This document shows positions 18,061 through 27,160 of a DNA stretch of 64,000 bases, piece after piece. Position 1 is the stretch's first letter. Every line of letters begins with the position of its first letter. The position numbers and the translations under genes are program-made. Origin of the DNA: Schlesneria sp. DSM 10557 (lineage in GTDB: Bacteria > Planctomycetota > Planctomycetia > Planctomycetales > Planctomycetaceae); the NCBI RefSeq assembly GCF_041860085.1, contig NZ_CP124747.1:4774001-4838000 (forward strand). The letters run 5' to 3'. Under the pieces are notes generated by a model that was not told the DNA's origin, ran no database searches, and saw only the letters and a list, made by a program, of their open reading frames with translations.

Positions 18061-18690
18061 GGTCTGGCTCTCATTTTGGTCTCAGTCATTTTGACTTGTG
18101 CAGTATCCCAGTTGCCGGAGCAAAACGCCAGAACGAATCCGAACGACAGTGGAACCCATACGTCCCCAGCGAACGAAGCGGCACCCCTGACTGGGGATGT
18201 GAGGAGACGTCGGATCGCCAAGGCCTGTAATTGTCGACGGCGTGCGGCGATCAGCCAGAGTCGCTTTGGGGACAGATACGGATTGTCTATCGCCGATCAA
18301 CTCCGAAACACTGCCGCAGTGCAGGACTGCATCGCAAACGCGGGAGCTTCTTTTCGAGCACTGAAGAGCGGCACTTTTGACGCTTTCCATTCAGTTTTTC
18401 TTTCATTCCTGGCGATAGCGACGTAAGGAATGGCATCGAATCAGAAGCGATTTGGAACCATACCTCAGTGGCGACACTGGGCTTGAGGGTTCTCTTGCCA
18501 AAAATAAATCAGGCCGTCGGAAAATTGATTGACCAACGGGCCGACCTGGGAACAATCCCAAGTCGGCTCACGATACGCGAGCGATGTGTTGATGCATAAA
18601 TTGTGCAAAAGCATTGCGTTCGTTTTCACCGAATGCTATCATCTCCACATCTTACTCATCTTCGTGTTGAATTTTTTTCGGGGCAAATTC
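18061..18690. other. Divergent intergenic region with a candidate promoter
   Basis: This 630-bp gap lies between the exported metal protein (minus) and a DUF1559 gene (plus). The promoter is listed separately. No gene is supported. Confidence 0.6.
18614..18642 (+). promoter_or_regulatory. Candidate sigma-70 promoter of a DUF1559 gene
   Basis: TTGCGT (18614-18619), a 17-bp spacer and TATCAT (18637-18642, five of six consensus bases) precede the ATG at 18691 by ~50 bases, the same geometry as the promoter at 3642-3670. Confidence 0.4.
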
Positions 18691-19659
18691 ATGGGACCCA
18701 CGTCATCTTTCTCCAGGAATGGTCGCGCTGCGAAATCCCTCCTCACGAACCGACGTCCACCGATCAATCGACAGCGCGGAATCCCCCGCGGTTTTACGCT
18801 GATCGAACTACTGGTCGTCATTGCGATTATCGCGGTACTGATCGCTCTATTGCTGCCCGCAGTACAGCAGGCGCGCGAAGCGGCTCGCAGGACGCAGTGC
18901 AAGAACAATCTGAAGCAGATTGGACTCGCTCTGCACAATTACCACGATAATTTTTCTACGCTGCCACCCGGCTGGATCGGTGTGACTGGAACCACTCCCG
19001 ATGTCTTCGGGATGAACGGTTGGGGCTGGGCCTCGAAGATTCTTCCCCAGATCGATCAGGGACCGCTCTATAACAGCATCAACTTCAGTGCCAAGATGGA
19101 GTCACCCGCGAACGCGATTGCCCGTATCAGTCCCATCTCGGCGTTTCGGTGTGCATCCGATACGGCGCCCGGGTCTGTCTGGAAGATTCAAGATGAATCC
19201 GCCACGGATCTCGCCGAACTGGCGGTGGCGAACTACATCGGCGTGTTTGGGACCAGTGAGATTGACCATTGCGCCGATCACCCCAACACCCCCTGCATGG
19301 GTGAGGGGGCCTTTTTCCAGAATAGTCGCGTCCAGATTCGTGATTTCACCGACGGGCTGAGCAACACATTGATTGTGGGGGAACGAAGAACTCGCCGGGA
19401 CAACGGCTATAGCTGGACCTCGACCTGGGCCGGGGTGGTCGCCAATGGTGACGACGCGATCACCCGCGTCCTGGGAAGCAGTGATCACACACCGAACAAT
19501 CCGGCCAACCACATCGACGATTTCAGCAGTTACCACGTCGGGGGAGCTCACTTTGTACTGGGGGACGGCTCGGTCCGGTTCATCAGTGCGAATATGGACC
19601 ACGGCCTCTACCAGAATCTGACGACGCGAGCTGCGGGTGATCTGGTGGGCGAATTCTAA
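18691..19659 (+). CDS. DUF1559 (type IV pilin-like) protein
   Basis: This 322-residue DUF1559 protein has a longer basic leader than its two paralogues (about 33 residues ending RQRGIPRG before [20 protein letters not shown]). It shares [20 protein letters not shown], then [33 protein letters not shown] and the C-terminal [20 protein letters not shown], ending GDLVGEF. The prepilin-type cleavage after RG is expected. The start at 18691 follows a GGGG tract and a promoter-like element; an open frame upstream to 18529 is not needed. Function is unknown; export to the envelope is inferred. Confidence 0.92.
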   Translation: MGPTSSFSRNGRAAKSLLTNRRPPINRQRGIPRGFTLIELLVVIAIIAVLIALLLPAVQQAREAARRTQCKNNLKQIGLALHNYHDNFSTLPPGWIGVTGTTPDVFGMNGWGWASKILPQIDQGPLYNSINFSAKMESPANAIARISPISAFRCASDTAPGSVWKIQDESATDLAELAVANYIGVFGTSEIDHCADHPNTPCMGEGAFFQNSRVQIRDFTDGLSNTLIVGERRTRRDNGYSWTSTWAGVVANGDDAITRVLGSSDHTPNNPANHIDDFSSYHVGGAHFVLGDGSVRFISANMDHGLYQNLTTRAAGDLVGEF

Positions 19660-19921
19660 TCGGGGATTGCTCCCGCCAGCGCCCGGGAACTCGATGTCTC
19701 TCGATGCCGAATTTGGCCGGGGAGGCGCGTTTGGGGTGCTGAACACAAAGGTGGCGCACCGTGGCTCCGATGAACTCGTTCGCACGTTTTTCAGTCGTCT
19801 TCGTCGCCTTAGAAGAAACTGAAATGGTAGGGGAATGAGTGTGATCCCAGAGGCCACTCGCTATCCTTCCCACCACGTGTCAGTGAGCCGTTCAGGGCTA
19901 TCGAAGTTCGAGGTGCGTTTG

Positions 19922-21322
19922 ATGAATCGTCCGTTCCCGATGCTTGTGAGCGTGTTGTGCTGGATGGCCTGTGCTGCTGTTTCTACCGCGGTAGGGGCGG
20001 AACAGACGCCGCCTGCAACGCCCCCATGGAGCGGATTTCTGACGGGAATCTCCAGCAACCCGGTCAATCCCGAGCAATTGCCACTGACGTGGACGCCTGA
20101 AACGGTGACGTGGAAAGCCTCGCTTCAGGGGGACGGGCAATCAAGTCCCGTGATTTGGGAAAATTCTGCCTATGTGACTTCGGTTGATGGACCGAATAAA
20201 GAAACATACTACGTTTCTCGAATTGATCTGGCGGATGGCTCGATCCGCTGGAGCAAAGCAATTCCATCGACCGATCCCGTCGAGAGCACGTATCTCGTCA
20301 GCCGGGCCGCCCCGACTCCCGTCTGTGACGCGACGAATGTCTACGTCTTCTTTGAGAGTGGCGATCTGATTGCGCTGACTCACGATGGCAAGGAAGTCTG
20401 GAAGCGGTCACTGTCGGTCGATTACGGTCGCTTCGACAACAAGTTCGGGCTGGCTGCATCGCCGGTTCAGGATGAAAGCTCGCTTTACATTCTGATTGAT
20501 CATGCCGGACCATCATACATCCTGGCGATCAATAAGAACGATGGCTCGACGCGCTGGAGGACCCCACGCGAGAGTCGCAGAAGCTGGAGTTCACCGTTTC
20601 TGGCCCATATTGATGGTCAGCCCCAGATCGTGTGCAGTTCGGTTGGCAGTGTCGATGGATATGACCCCGCTTCGGGGCAGCAGCTTTGGTCTTACGAAGA
20701 TGTCGGCGGAAATTCGTCCGCGACCCCGATCGTCTTCAATGGAAATCAGGTGCTGCTCGGTGCATCCGCGCGTTCCTCCGAAGGAACATCAGAAAAGGGT
20801 GAGCGGACCAACCTGCTGGGGAGGATCGTCCGTGACAATGACGGCTGGAAGTTCAATGTCCAGTGGGTTGCAGACAAGGCACGAGGCTCGTTCAGTTCAC
20901 CCGTTTGTTCGCAGCAGCGGGCCTACTGGATCAATTCGTCAGGGGTCATCTTCTGCCTGGATCTGGCGAGCGGCAGGGAGCTCTTCTCTCGCCGTCTTTC
21001 GTGCGGAGCATGCTGGGCGACACCCATTCCGGTCGGCGACCGAATCTATGTTTTCGGCAAGGACGGAATTACGACCGTGCTGCAGGCTGCGGACGAATAC
21101 ATCGAACTCGCCGCGGTCAATCGACTCTGGCCATCCCCCGAAGAGGCAGAAAAAAAGCCGGATGCTCCCTCGATCCAGGGGGAACAGGACCCGAACCGTA
21201 GAAGGGCCATGCAGAACGCTGCCGGCCCGATTCAGTATGGCGCGGTCGTCATTCCCCAGGGTGTGGTCATTCGATCCGGAAATGCGCTCTACTGCGTGAA
21301 GAGCGTTAGCGCCCCTCAATAA
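19922..21322 (+). CDS. Secreted PQQ-binding-like beta-propeller repeat protein
   Basis: This 466-residue protein starts MNRPFPMLVSVLCWMACAAV, a signal peptide ending near GAEQ. The propeller part has recurring PQQ/BamB-type strands (GQSSPVIWENSAYVTSVDG, RAAPTPVCDATNVYVFFESG, AASPVQDESSLYILIDHAG, GGNSSATPIVFNGNQVLLG, FSSPVCSQQRAYWINSSG). The C-terminus carries a Pro/Glu-rich insert (EEAEKKPDAPSIQGEQDPN) before the final blade. The start at 19922 has GAGGTG upstream; a GTG/ATG 29 codons earlier is rejected. It follows the DUF1559 gene by 262 bases. It is a periplasmic propeller of unknown ligand, paralogous in fold to the protein at 14431. Confidence 0.88.
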   Translation: MNRPFPMLVSVLCWMACAAVSTAVGAEQTPPATPPWSGFLTGISSNPVNPEQLPLTWTPETVTWKASLQGDGQSSPVIWENSAYVTSVDGPNKETYYVSRIDLADGSIRWSKAIPSTDPVESTYLVSRAAPTPVCDATNVYVFFESGDLIALTHDGKEVWKRSLSVDYGRFDNKFGLAASPVQDESSLYILIDHAGPSYILAINKNDGSTRWRTPRESRRSWSSPFLAHIDGQPQIVCSSVGSVDGYDPASGQQLWSYEDVGGNSSATPIVFNGNQVLLGASARSSEGTSEKGERTNLLGRIVRDNDGWKFNVQWVADKARGSFSSPVCSQQRAYWINSSGVIFCLDLASGRELFSRRLSCGACWATPIPVGDRIYVFGKDGITTVLQAADEYIELAAVNRLWPSPEEAEKKPDAPSIQGEQDPNRRRAMQNAAGPIQYGAVVIPQGVVIRSGNALYCVKSVSAPQ

Positions 21323-21364
21323 CCCGCACACACATGCGAGTTGAGCCTTCGTCGTTGATCCGCA

Positions 21365-23572
21365 TCAGACGTCATCGCCTGATTCCGGTTCTGGCAGTGC
21401 GGGCATTCCTGCCGCGTCTTCGATTTTTTCCGCGGCTCGCGCCAACCGGGCGAACAGGCGTAGCTGAATCGTCGTCAGTCGTGACTGCATTTGATAAGCG
21501 ACATCAATCAGTCCACCCAGATCCTGTTCTTCCGGAACATGAGGCAGTGCGTAATCACGCAGGGTGATGTCTGCACGGGCATGATCGAATGGGTAGAGTT
21601 GATTTCCCATCTCCTGCTGGATTGTCTCAAGTCGCGATTTGAGGGTCGTCAGTTGAGTTTGAAGCAACTTCAGGACACGCGGGCTGAGTTCCCGTGATGC
21701 ACAGTGCTCCCACAGAGTCATCAGGCGGTGAGTCGTGGTTCGCAGCGATGGCAGTTCACCAATGAGTCGGCTGACGTATTGTGCCTGCGGAAGCAGGTCA
21801 TCGACTTCATACCACAGGTTTTCACCGTCGCTGATTTTCTCGACAAGATCAGGGACGTGAAGCAGTTGCAGTGCGAATGACAGGCGGTCACCTGCTTCGG
21901 TTTCAAAAGCGAGCATTTTTCCGGCGAGTACCGTGACGCCATCGCGAGCGCGCTCCAGTTTCGTCTCAACGGCGGGTGCAGATGCGTCTGTCAGGCGATA
22001 CTGGGCGGGAGGAAACGGAACCTGGGCCTGAAGCAGCGTCTGGGCCGCGATCGTGTCAAACAGGACCTCTTCCGCATAACGGTACCGGGGTGAGATGCGC
22101 TGATACGTGAGCAGTTCTTCAATCATTCGCTCGCGGGCTCGCTTCAAATGACTGACAATCTCGTCCGGATTCTCGGGGGCGTCTGTCGATTGGGGTGCGA
22201 TCGGCAGCGGACGAAGGAGGGGAATTTCGGTTTGAAAGTAGCGTCGCAGCGCCTTGCCGGCGTTGATTTCTTCGGTCTGTCGCTGCAGCATTTTCTCCAC
22301 CGGGTGGATCAGTCGCTGAGAGAATTTGTCATTGAGGGAGTCACGATAGAATTGCTCGGTCACTCCTTTAGAGATTTCCCGAAAGCGATCGAACAAGATC
22401 GTTGCGGGAAACTTTTCCCCACTGATCTCACGCGGAAACTGGCCCGGAGAGCCGTCTCTCTCTGCGGCCAGGATGCGATCGCGATCGGAGGGGTGGGTGT
22501 CCAGCAGTGATGATTTCTGCTGGGTCATCATCTCATGAATCTTTGATTTCACTCGAGGAGTAATAAATCCCGCGTTGGCGACAGACAGGGCAATGATGTC
22601 GTCTGGAAGTCGTCCTTCGTCGTAGAAGGCCGAGATGTCGCGAAGTGACGTCTGCTGTGCGACATCCAGCTCACGCAGCCTGCGCATGGCAGAGGCGAGA
22701 GCCTTTGCTCCGACCATTCGGACTTCGCAACGGTCGGCGTTGAATTCCATCTCACGCGACATCAGGCAGCTAATCGCAATTCCGGCCATCGCAAACGCGT
22801 ACAGAATCCAGCGGGAGACCCAGATCATCGCAAGAATCGCCAGCGAACAGATGGCAGCAAGCCCCCCCATGGAAGATAGCTGCATCAACCGCTCATCGAC
22901 GGCGTCCCGTTCGTACGCAACCCTGAACAGCCAGTGATTCGTGCGGCGGACCATGTTCTCGAGCCACATTGCCGTTTGTTGCGTGAAATGGCCCAACTCA
23001 TGAGCGAGGATTCCGGTAAACTGCTGCAGGTTCATTCCAGCGACCAGCGGCAGTCCGATGTAAAGAGAAATTCCCCGGCGAATTCCACCACCGGTCCAGC
23101 GACGGCGGATTTCTGCGGCGGCATTCAGGTCACATGTAATGTGAATGGCGGTCGGGCGAGGTGCCCCCAGTGCGTCGCAAAGCCGGTTGATGTATTCAAA
23201 GAGAAAGGGCTCCGCTTCTTTCCTCAGGGCGCGAGGTCGCTTGATTGCGGCAGTTCGGGCCAAAAAGGGCTTCAGTAATGCCAGTAGCAGGCCCGTTCCC
23301 AATAAGACAACCAGTCCGACCAGGGTTCCCCGTAAGAGAGCGGGCCAACCCGGAAGAATGTGATCGGCATACCGCACGGTGGCGAATATCAGTCCCGCCA
23401 GCAGGACCATCATCGCGAAGTAAAGCAGAGGTAACAGCAGAACCGCTGCAGCAGTGAGCGCCAGGCCCATCACATATTTGTGCGTTACCGGCGGGAGTGG
23501 GACTTTTTTCTCGACGGCTTCGAGGATGCGCGCTTTCTGCTTAGACGAGAGGGGCGAAGCTCGAAGTGTCAT
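21365..23572 (-). CDS. M48-family membrane zinc metalloprotease
   Basis: This 735-residue protein carries the zinc site HELGH (191-195) in GILAHELGHFTQQT and the third ligand region SREMEFNAD (E276, D280), as in M48/HtpX peptidases. Membrane helices lie at ~35-66, ~82-102 and ~235-270, placing the active site at the cytoplasmic face. The C-terminal 400 residues are a long helical extension (for example LERARDGVTVLAGKMLAFET, RLETIQQEMGNQLY) not found in HtpX, giving a protein about 2.5 times the usual length. A role in membrane-protein quality control is inferred from the family. The zinc-ribbon gene 172 bases upstream on the same strand may be in the same transcript. Confidence 0.9.
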   Translation of the reverse strand: MTLRASPLSSKQKARILEAVEKKVPLPPVTHKYVMGLALTAAAVLLLPLLYFAMMVLLAGLIFATVRYADHILPGWPALLRGTLVGLVVLLGTGLLLALLKPFLARTAAIKRPRALRKEAEPFLFEYINRLCDALGAPRPTAIHITCDLNAAAEIRRRWTGGGIRRGISLYIGLPLVAGMNLQQFTGILAHELGHFTQQTAMWLENMVRRTNHWLFRVAYERDAVDERLMQLSSMGGLAAICSLAILAMIWVSRWILYAFAMAGIAISCLMSREMEFNADRCEVRMVGAKALASAMRRLRELDVAQQTSLRDISAFYDEGRLPDDIIALSVANAGFITPRVKSKIHEMMTQQKSSLLDTHPSDRDRILAAERDGSPGQFPREISGEKFPATILFDRFREISKGVTEQFYRDSLNDKFSQRLIHPVEKMLQRQTEEINAGKALRRYFQTEIPLLRPLPIAPQSTDAPENPDEIVSHLKRARERMIEELLTYQRISPRYRYAEEVLFDTIAAQTLLQAQVPFPPAQYRLTDASAPAVETKLERARDGVTVLAGKMLAFETEAGDRLSFALQLLHVPDLVEKISDGENLWYEVDDLLPQAQYVSRLIGELPSLRTTTHRLMTLWEHCASRELSPRVLKLLQTQLTTLKSRLETIQQEMGNQLYPFDHARADITLRDYALPHVPEEQDLGGLIDVAYQMQSRLTTIQLRLFARLARAAEKIEDAAGMPALPEPESGDDV

Positions 23573-23744
23573 AGGAGGTCGTCGGTCCAGCCGGGATGAA
23601 GTGCTCGAACTTAACTATTTGACAAGACCTGTGAAATTCTGGTGGTGCACTACGATCATTCAGCTTCCGATTATCGGTCGCAGGATTGAGGTTGCTCGTG
23701 AGATGGGGGACGGCTGTTGGGCGTTCTCTGCATTCAGAATGCCA

Positions 23745-24032
23745 TCAGAGATGAATGATCACCGATATCAGCCAGATGGCAGAGGCCAGGGTGAGACCGA
23801 CGGCAAGGGCCGCAAGGATCGGTACCAGGCGGTACCAGCCCGGATCTGCATCCTCTGCTTGCCGGCGACGTAACCGACCTCGTTCTTCAATATAGTTCTC
23901 CGGCGTAATCGTGTTGTCGTCCAGGACCGGTATTGGCGTCCCACATTCCTTGCATGCCATAGTACGCCCATTCCATGCGTCTTTCACACGGTGCTGGGCT
24001 CCACAGATATCGCATTCCGCCAGGATCGCCAT
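23745..24032 (-). CDS. Small zinc-ribbon protein with C-terminal membrane anchor
   Basis: This 95-residue protein has an N-terminal zinc ribbon (C7xxC10 and C27xxC30 in MAILAECDICGAQHRVKDAW and ACKECGTPIPV), a charged linker (ENYIEERGRLRRRQAEDADP) and one C-terminal helix at ~68-93 (LVPILAALAVGLTLASAIWL). It resembles the second zinc-ribbon membrane protein in this window only in architecture. It lies upstream of the M48 protease on the same strand and may cooperate with it; that link is inference from position. Confidence 0.8.
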   Translation of the reverse strand: MAILAECDICGAQHRVKDAWNGRTMACKECGTPIPVLDDNTITPENYIEERGRLRRRQAEDADPGWYRLVPILAALAVGLTLASAIWLISVIIHL

Positions 24033-24165
24033 GCGGCGAAATTCCTCTTCCTGTAAGCACAGGATTCTTCGAGTTTTGAAATAACGGACTTAGCAAGCCT
24101 GTCATGAACTGCTAGCAGTTGCAGAGTTCTACCTTATACCGGTTTCATTCATCAACCCGGTTAGA

Positions 24166-24357
24166 ATGACGTCCCGAAGTGCGGAATTGAAGAGGAATCA
24201 ATATCTGAACCTTACGATTCTGACATTTCTAATCACGGTCAGCTTGTTTTCCGCTTTGATGGTGGTTCAGTCCACTAATGACCCAGCGGACTTATTGACC
24301 GTTGGCCAGCGACAAACTGCCGTGCTGCAAGTTGTCGCTGGCCTGGAGTCCGACTGA
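24166..24357 (+). CDS. Possible short membrane peptide
   Basis: This 63-codon frame starts MTSRSAELKRNQYLNLTILT and has one strong hydrophobic segment (LTILTFLITVSLFSALMVV) after a basic start, which fits a single-pass peptide. No family is recognised, there is no clear ribosome site, and its 3' end overlaps a 12-bp inverted repeat (24304-24315 with 24332-24343). It may instead be chance. Confidence 0.35.
   Translation: MTSRSAELKRNQYLNLTILTFLITVSLFSALMVVQSTNDPADLLTVGQRQTAVLQVVAGLESD
24304..24343. repeat. 12-bp inverted repeat
   Basis: GGCCAGCGACAA and TTGTCGCTGGCC are exact inverted partners with a 16-nt loop. No T run follows on the plus strand. It lies between the short peptide frame and the isomerase stop. 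Confidence 0.55.
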
Positions 24358-24387
24358 AAACAGGCCATTGATGATCAGGAAGAAGGG

Positions 24388-25320
24388 TCAGTCGAGGGAC
24401 CCCTGATCCCGAATAAAGTTTCGCAGGTAGACTGCGCTTTGCTTGAGAGACGCCTTGCGGGCGTCGAGAGATTCTTCGTAGGCCCGATCTTCTACTTCGA
24501 CACAGACAGGGCCGCGATAACCGACGTCACCGAGTGTGCCAAAGAACTGGCCCCAGTTGACGTCTCCCAACCCGGGCAGCTTGGGGGTGTGGTACTGGTT
24601 TGGATGCGCCAGAATTCCCACTTCATCAAGTTTATGCCGATCGATGCGGACGTCTTTCGCGTGCACATGGACCAGCCGGTCGGCGAATTCACGAATCGGC
24701 TTCAGGTAGTCCATCTGCTGCCAGATCATGTGGGACGGATCGTAATTCAGGCCAAAGTTCAGGCTGGGAATGTCATCGAACATCCGTCTCCAGATCGCCG
24801 GTGTTGTGGCGAGGTTCTTGCCCCCGGGCCATTCATCCTTTGAGAAGAGCATGGGACAGTTTTCGATCCCAATGCGAACACCGTGATCTTCTGCGAATTT
24901 GACCAGTGGTTTCCAAGTGTCGATGAACCGGGGCCAGTTATCGTCGACGGACTTCGTCCAGTCGCGCCCCACGAAGGTGTTGAAGCGGGTTAAGCCGAGC
25001 AGCGAGGTCGCTTTAATCACCTTCCGAATGTGCTCGACGTACCGTTCGGCTTCCGCGAGGTCCGGTGCGAGTGGGTTCGGATAGTATCCCAGGCCACTGA
25101 TCGCGACCCCTGCGTCGCTTATGATCCCCTTCACTTCGTCGGCCTGAGCGGACGAGAAGTCGGTCACATCGACGTGCGTCACCCCGGCGTAGCGCCGCTC
25201 GGCTTTGCTGGGGGGCCAGCACATCAGCTCGACGCAGGAAAAACCGTAAGTCCTCGCGAGCCTGGCGACTTCTTTCAGAGAACATTCAGGAAGGATTGCA
25301 CTGACAAAACCAAGCTGCAT
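24388..25320 (-). CDS. Sugar phosphate isomerase/epimerase-like TIM barrel
   Basis: This 310-residue protein is of the xylose-isomerase-like (AP endonuclease 2) superfamily: [67 protein letters not shown] and [13 protein letters not shown], ending with [14 protein letters not shown]. The Glu/Asp/His set of the metal site (E in GIENCP, D and H in YDPSH, H in VHVHAKD, E in CVEVED) is complete, so the fold is likely active on a sugar or polyol. The start has AGGA upstream. It is last in a minus-strand run after the PSD1 and sorbosone-dehydrogenase-like genes, which suggests sugar catabolism. Confidence 0.9.
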   Translation of the reverse strand: MQLGFVSAILPECSLKEVARLARTYGFSCVELMCWPPSKAERRYAGVTHVDVTDFSSAQADEVKGIISDAGVAISGLGYYPNPLAPDLAEAERYVEHIRKVIKATSLLGLTRFNTFVGRDWTKSVDDNWPRFIDTWKPLVKFAEDHGVRIGIENCPMLFSKDEWPGGKNLATTPAIWRRMFDDIPSLNFGLNYDPSHMIWQQMDYLKPIREFADRLVHVHAKDVRIDRHKLDEVGILAHPNQYHTPKLPGLGDVNWGQFFGTLGDVGYRGPVCVEVEDRAYEESLDARKASLKQSAVYLRNFIRDQGSLD

Positions 25321-25572
25321 TCGTGGGATTCCTGTGAGAACAGACGGGAAGCAAATTCAGGCCGAAACAGGATAGTCACGCCCGGGGAGATTCACCACAC
25401 AGGCCCTCTCCCCTTGATTGCAGACGACCAGCCATGCGGTTGTTCACCTCTCTGCGAAACAGGTTCCTGCCGGGGACCCCCTCAGCGTGCGAATGCCATC
25501 CTCAGAGAGTCGTCATGGATGCGGACGGGTCACTCGCGGAAGACTTCGTAGTTCCTGCGAAAAGCTCCCGGA

Positions 25573-27114
25573 TTACTCGGGGATGCGATTCAGGGTGTAA
25601 TACGCTTCCTTGTGCAGCAGTGGTTGGCCTGTAGCCGAACGAACTCCACCCGAGATCAGCTCGTGGACGTTTCCTGCTTTCAAACTGTCGACCACCAGCC
25701 TGACCGTGAGTTGATCGGGTGAGACCGTGGCACTCACGATTTTCGGATGGGTCTGATCGACTTCGGGACTGCCATATTGGGCCTGGTAGATGTAGCCGTA
25801 GGTTTCGAGCTGATAGCTATCGATTGCGGCGGCTGACTTGGGGTCGACGGGTTGAGTGAATTTCAGCTCGAATCCGTCTGGCTTGGCCCGCATTTCCTGA
25901 ATTTCGAACGGAGTTTTCCCTGTCCAGACAACGCGATCCAGGGAGCCTGGCTTCTGGCCCCGCGAGGCCCAGCCCCGATTGGTTCCGCCAACAAACAGTG
26001 TACCCGTGTCGGTCAGCAGCATGCCGACGCAGCCTGACCCAAAACCCTCGCGGAATGGGAAACACGCCCCCTGATAATGGCCATCGATCTTTTCGAGGAA
26101 ACATCGCATGACCGTGCTGTCGCTCTGGTCCGCGACGAACATCTGCCCCGTGAACGGACCGAATCGTCCTTCGGTTGTGTCGCAGACAATCCCACTGGCG
26201 GATTTACCCATTTTGCCGTAGGGGAACAGGACCGCGGCAGGTTCGTACTCAGGAATACTGGCTGCTTCGGTCATGAAGCGGCTGCCGCTTTGCGGGTCCT
26301 TCGGGCGAGGTCCCATGGCGGCCTGCACCTCCGGAAGATCATACCAGCGGTTCCCACCGGGGTGGCCGACAAACTTACCGGGGGAGAGATGCTTGAGGCC
26401 ACACGTTCCGTTCCACGGACCCTGGTTGTCGGTATAAAACATCTCTCCTTCTGCGTTCATCCCGATTCCCCCTGGTGACCGAATGCCACTGCAGGTTGGG
26501 ATCGACTTGCCATCGGGAGTGATCCGGAGGCACCACCCGCGATACTTTGCGTCGCTGCCGAACGAGCCTGTCAGGCAGAGTACGACCCAGATGTTGCCAT
26601 CGCGGTCGAATCGAGAACCGAAGGCGTATTCATGATAGTCGCCAGAGATCTGCCAGTCGTCGTTAACGGTCTCGAAGAGATCCGCCTGCCCGTCTCCATT
26701 GTCATCACGCAGTCGGGTCACCTCACCCCGCTGTGTGGCGTAAAGCCAGCCGTCGCGGTAGGCCAGCCCCAGCACTTCGTGCAGCCCGTGAGCGAAGCGT
26801 TTGAACCTGGCGTCGGTCGGGGATTCTGCGAACGGCTTATCCACCAGCCAGATTTCACCCCGACGGGTTGAGACTGCCAGTTCGCCATTGGGGAGCAGTT
26901 CGACTCCACCCGCTTCGAGCATGATTTCCTTGGGGACCTCGAACGAGGCCATGCGATAGAAATCGTTCTCGACAGGCTCGGTGTCGGCGCCCCGGACGGC
27001 AGTCGAAGCGGGCCAGAAGGCCAGCGCCAGAACAACGTATCGTAAGAACCGCGTCAGGTTTGCTTCGGGTGTCCCCGAGCCGCCGGACGTCCTCGAGTCT
27101 GTCTGGTCACTCAT
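25573..27114 (-). CDS. Exported sorbosone/glucose-dehydrogenase-like beta-propeller
   Basis: This 513-residue protein has an N-terminal membrane/signal segment ([20 protein letters not shown] at ~23-42). A PQQ-sugar-dehydrogenase-like six-bladed propeller of the kind often called PVC-type heme-binding or DUF7133 follows: [89 protein letters not shown] and [12 protein letters not shown]. No CxxCH haem motif is present, unlike many fused relatives. It starts 46 bases after the PSD1 stop, so the two are co-transcribed. I infer periplasmic carbohydrate oxidation or binding. Confidence 0.85.
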   Translation of the reverse strand: MSDQTDSRTSGGSGTPEANLTRFLRYVVLALAFWPASTAVRGADTEPVENDFYRMASFEVPKEIMLEAGGVELLPNGELAVSTRRGEIWLVDKPFAESPTDARFKRFAHGLHEVLGLAYRDGWLYATQRGEVTRLRDDNGDGQADLFETVNDDWQISGDYHEYAFGSRFDRDGNIWVVLCLTGSFGSDAKYRGWCLRITPDGKSIPTCSGIRSPGGIGMNAEGEMFYTDNQGPWNGTCGLKHLSPGKFVGHPGGNRWYDLPEVQAAMGPRPKDPQSGSRFMTEAASIPEYEPAAVLFPYGKMGKSASGIVCDTTEGRFGPFTGQMFVADQSDSTVMRCFLEKIDGHYQGACFPFREGFGSGCVGMLLTDTGTLFVGGTNRGWASRGQKPGSLDRVVWTGKTPFEIQEMRAKPDGFELKFTQPVDPKSAAAIDSYQLETYGYIYQAQYGSPEVDQTHPKIVSATVSPDQLTVRLVVDSLKAGNVHELISGGVRSATGQPLLHKEAYYTLNRIPE

Positions 27115-27160
27115 AGGGTTCTCGATGTGCGAGGGAACCGATCGGGCGAGAAAATGAAAT

